Positions 61,047 to 64,000 of a stretch of 64,000 nucleotides of DNA are shown here, piece after piece. The notes beneath the pieces were generated by a model. It was not told the DNA's origin and searched no databases. It was given only the letters and a program-made list of their open reading frames with translations. The stretch's first letter is position 1. Each line of letters starts with the position of its first letter. The stretch is from Glycine soja (taxonomy: Eukaryota > Streptophyta > Magnoliopsida > Fabales > Fabaceae), in NCBI RefSeq assembly GCF_004193775.1, contig NC_041002.1, positions 8,202,817-8,266,816 on the forward strand, read 5' to 3'. A program made the position numbers and the translations under genes.

Positions 61047-62070
61047 GCGGAGACAAAATTTGGTCATTCCGCACCCCTTTGCCATTCAGACACAGTCGTG
61101 TCCGATGGCGCGCAGAGACAAAATTTGGTCATTCTGCACCCTTTGTCATCCAGAGGCGGCGGGCCCGATGACACGCGGAGACAAAATTTGGTCATTCCGC
61201 ACCCCTTTGCCATTCAGACACAGTCGTGTCCGATGGTACGCAGAGACAAAATTTGGTCATTCTGCACCCTTTGTCATCCAGAGGCGGCGGGCCCGATGAC
61301 ACGCAGAGACAAAATTTGGTCATTCCGCACCCCTTTGCCATTCAGACACAGTCGTGTCCGATGGCGCGCAGAGACAAAATTTGGTCATTCTGCACCCTTT
61401 GTCATCCAGAGGCGGCGGGCCCAATGACACGCGAAGACAAAATTTGGTCATTCCGCACCCCTTTGCCATTCAGACACAGTCGTGTCCGATGGCGCGCAAA
61501 GACAAAATTTGGTCATTCTGCACCCTTTGTCATCCAGAGGCGGCGGACCCGATGACACGCGGAGACAAAATTTGGTCATTCCGCACCCCTTTGCCATTCA
61601 GACACAGGCGTGTCCGATGGCGCGCAGAGACAAAATTTGGTCATTCTGCACCCTTTGTCATCCAGAGGCGGCGGGCCCGATGACACGCGGAGACAAAATT
61701 TGGTCATTCCGCACCCCTTTTCCATTCAGACACAGTCGTGTCCGATGGCGCACAGAGACAAAATTTGGTCATTCTGCACCCTTTGTCATCCAGAGGCGGC
61801 AGGCCCGATGACACGCGGAGACAAAATTTGGTCATTCCGCACCCCTTTGCCATTCAGACACAGTCGTGTCCGATGGCGCGCAGAGACAAAATTTGGTCAT
61901 TCTGCACCCTTTGTCATCCAGAGGCGGCGGGCCCGATGACATGCGGAGACAAAATTATGTCATTCCGCACCCCTTTGCCATTCAGACACAGTCGTGTCCG
62001 ATGGCGCGCAGAGACAAAATTTGGTCATTCTGCACCCTTTGTCATCCAGAGGTGGCGGGCCCGATGACAT
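61047..62070 (+). repeat. G2 hairpin tandem array 2: eight 128-bp units, each a 64-bp dimer
   Basis: Exactly eight units of 128 bp. Each unit has two related halves sharing GAGACAAAATTTGGTCATT. In half A this core is bracketed by GCGGA and TCCGC (first at 61047 and 61068); in half B by GCAGA and TCTGC (first at 61112 and 61133). Half A also contains GACAC-AGTC-GTGTC (61089-61102), and half B a CGGGCCCG palindrome. The units are nearly identical, so the array expanded recently. The 109-residue open frames every 128 bp are by-products. Confidence 0.95.
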
Positions 62071-62365
62071 GCGGAGATTTACATTATCTTCCGCACTCAC
62101 AAGATCCGTCATACTGACTTTTGAGTCACGCTGACGGGTGGAAATACCCGAGTGGTTATCCGTATAAACATTCTTTTGCTATCTGTAAGACAAAATGCTT
62201 GATAGCTTGCAGAGACTGACATCGTCTTCTGCACCTTTTGTTCCCTCGGGAACAACAAGTAATTTGCATGTGGAGATTTTATGGTCACCCGCGACTCTTG
62301 TCAATCGAGAGGAACGAAATTAGTGTCTTATCTTTACTTTCCTTTTATCTCCAACAAAAGACAAG
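62071..62365 (+). repeat. Diverged hairpin units between array 2 and the polypurine tract
   Basis: GCGGA...TCCGC recurs at 62071-62094 with a new loop sequence, and GCAGAGAC...GTCTTCTGC at 62209-62232. A weaker GTGGA...CCCGC pair lies near 62271-62290. Confidence 0.65.
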
Positions 62366-62379
62366 TAAAGAGGGGCAAC
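62366..62379 (+). other. G2 polypurine tract
   Basis: AAAGAGGGGCAAC lies directly before the 3' LTR. Confidence 0.7.
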
Positions 62380-64000
62380 TGTCATACCCTAATTTTGTCC
62401 GGGGACCTTTGCTTGATGACCTGCGACCTTTCTTTGGTCCTTATGAGGTGCTTGGCACCCATCATTAGGCAATTTGTGAAATTCCAGGACATGCCGAAAA
62501 ACCAAAAAAATATTGATGCAATATCCGTAAGTTTCTGTGACACACCGGAAATCAAATGGAAGCATCGTTGCATAATTAAGTGAGGTTCCGTAACATTCCG
62601 TAAGTCAAAAAGGGGATGATTATGTAATCCGCAAGGTTCCGTAACATTACGGAAAGAAAACAAGTATCGTTACGAAATTCATAAGTTTCCGTAACTTTAC
62701 GAAAAAAGAATCACCAAAAAAAAGCAGAGGGGGTGTACTTAGTAAAAATAGGGGTGCAAATAGCAACCAGGCCCACTTGGGCCCTCCAGAAGATTCCTCC
62801 AGAAGGCTGTTGCTTCTGGAGGAAGCAACCTGGCTCGCCTGGGCGAGCTGGGAGGCAACCATCTCCCCTATTTTGCTATAAATAGGGGAGGAAGTGAAGA
62901 AGAAAAGGGTTCAGCCCCTTAGGCACTTCCCTCTCTTTCGAATTTGCTTGGAAAAATTGTTTCCGTGAAGAAAATCTAAGCCGAGGCGCTTCCGAAACGT
63001 TTCCGTAATGTTTTCCGTGAAGAATTTTGCAAAGGTTTCAACCGTTCTTCATCGTTCTTCGATCTTCAACGGGTAAGTACCTCGAACCAAGCTTTTCGAT
63101 TCGTTCTATGTACCCATGGTGGTCCACATTGTGTTTTGTGTATTTCTATTCTCGTTTCATTTACTTTTTATACCCCCTCTTGACGTGCTTAAGCCATTTT
63201 ACTTAAGTCATTTCTCGCTTAACTTAAAAATAAAATAAATTTCCACCGATCGTTTGAATTGTATTATCCGTTAACTTCGGTTAAAATAAATTCCGACCGT
63301 TCGGTCGTGCCGTAACCACGTTGGAAATCAAAAAGAGGTAAAAAATAATATAATAATAAAAAAAACATCTTTTTAGTAAAATAAAGCGGAAAATCAATCG
63401 GACGTTTTTCTCTTTGGAATTTCTCATTCTTAACCGAATTGACTAATAAGTAAAGTGAAACTAAGGCTAAAATCAACTCGCCTAGTCAAGCTCGTCCATA
63501 AAAATAGGTTTTTGAAGTTTGTCATTTCAATTTCTTACTAAGTAAAATGGATCATTTTCAAGGTCCAACGCCTTAAAATGATCACCTCTTAAGTAAAAAG
63601 GAATCACTTGATAAGAAAGAACTACGTAGGTCTGATTTCCTCATCGCAAATTGAGGAATACGTAGGAGCAAAGGGAAACACCCTTGTCGACCACAAAAAG
63701 AGAAAAAATATAAAAAGGGTATAAAGGATATAAGGACATAAAAGGGAACATAAAAACCAAAGTCACGTTTGCACATTCGATTAAAGGCTGCCGTCCCTTG
63801 GGACGGACGTATGGGGTGCTAATACCTTCCCCGTGCGTAAATACAACTCCCGAACCTTTCACTTAAAGTTCGTAGATCGCGTCTTTTCCGGTTTTTCCGA
63901 CGTTTTCCTCAAATAAACGTTGGTGGCGAATCCGCGCGTATTCCTTTCGTGGAACACGCATCCCGCAAGTCACGCGTCGCCCTCCCGCCGAAGGGTAGGT
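62380..64000 (+). repeat. G2 3' LTR, last few bases outside the window
   Basis: Direct copy of 47247-48883; the offset is 15124 over the second half. Only about 7 bases (TGCGACA) are missing at the window edge. It keeps a CCAGAAG-GCTGTTG-CTTCTGG hairpin (about 62805-62820) that the 5' LTR has lost by a short deletion, and lacks one CGTTCTTC-type repeat present in the 5' LTR. TATA box at 62877-62884. Confidence 0.93.

Larger units (their letters stand above)
47247..64000 (+). mobile_element. Ogre/Tat-like Gypsy element G2, pol-less, young
   Basis: The 5' LTR (47247-48883), primer site, ORF1 remnant, gag remnant, a long 3' non-coding region with two hairpin arrays, a polypurine tract and a 3' LTR (62380 to the window end) are all on the + strand. 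The LTRs match at all but about 20 bases by eye plus two larger indels, so G2 inserted recently. Yet it has no pol and its gag and ORF1 are broken, so it was presumably moved by proteins of a relative. The base pairs before it are GGTTG (47242-47246); the matching duplication should lie just past the window. Confidence 0.88.

Noticed and set aside
56694..62070. CRISPR-like repeat arrays
   Set aside because: There are no unique spacers, the repeats are contiguous, and the genome is a plant.
61045..62117. A ladder of identical 109-residue open frames every 128 bp
   Set aside because: By-product of the tandem repeat; each frame simply crosses two and a half units before meeting the same stop.

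Overview
The window looks like a repeat-dense, gene-poor stretch of a legume nuclear genome, most likely soybean (Glycine) or a close relative. The reasons are AT-rich intergenic DNA, GT-AG introns, a plant-specific ABI5-binding/Ninja (AFP) gene, Copia and Ogre/Tat-type Gypsy elements whose gag resembles the soybean family I know, and LTRs packed with TAATCGATTA palindromes. I found one apparently intact host gene. Almost everything else is transposon sequence.

Region by region. 1-9408: the right part of a Helitron (left end outside the window). It carries a decayed, intron-containing Rep/helicase gene with a solo LTR in one intron, and ends in a textbook hairpin plus CTAG. 9410-13560: AT-rich DNA with a long TA run. 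13590-19300: the AFP/Ninja gene on the + strand (two coding exons, 407 codons), with G-box/ABRE motifs upstream, upstream ORFs in the leader and a small MITE in its 3-kb intron. 19300-23270: AT-rich intergenic DNA. 23275-28349: a full-length but dead Copia element with a 432-bp solo LTR nested in its reverse transcriptase. 30065-30729 and 30813-32685: two elements with exact 9-bp target duplications (Mutator-type). 32700-35052: the left half of a second Copia element. 35077-45522: a pol-less Ogre/Tat-like Gypsy element (G1), itself carrying a solo LTR. 45523-47246: part of another LTR-type repeat (X) with internal inverted arms. 47247-64000: a second, younger pol-less Ogre/Tat-like element (G2) with ORF1 and gag remnants.

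The right half is best read as a stack of nested insertions (Copia-2, then G1, then X, then G2) that opens to the left and has not closed by the window edge.

The most unusual signal is in the 3' non-coding parts of G1 and G2. Both carry tandem arrays whose units are short hairpins. The stems differ between units but stay paired through compensating changes (GAGGAC/GTCCTC versus GAGGGC/GCCCTC; GCGGA/TCCGC versus GCAGA/TCTGC; AGGAC/GTCCT versus AAGAC/GTCTT). The unit sequence is unrelated between G1 and G2, yet the position and the stem-loop design are the same.

All calls come from reading the sequence. No database search was run, so family names are recognition, not search results.
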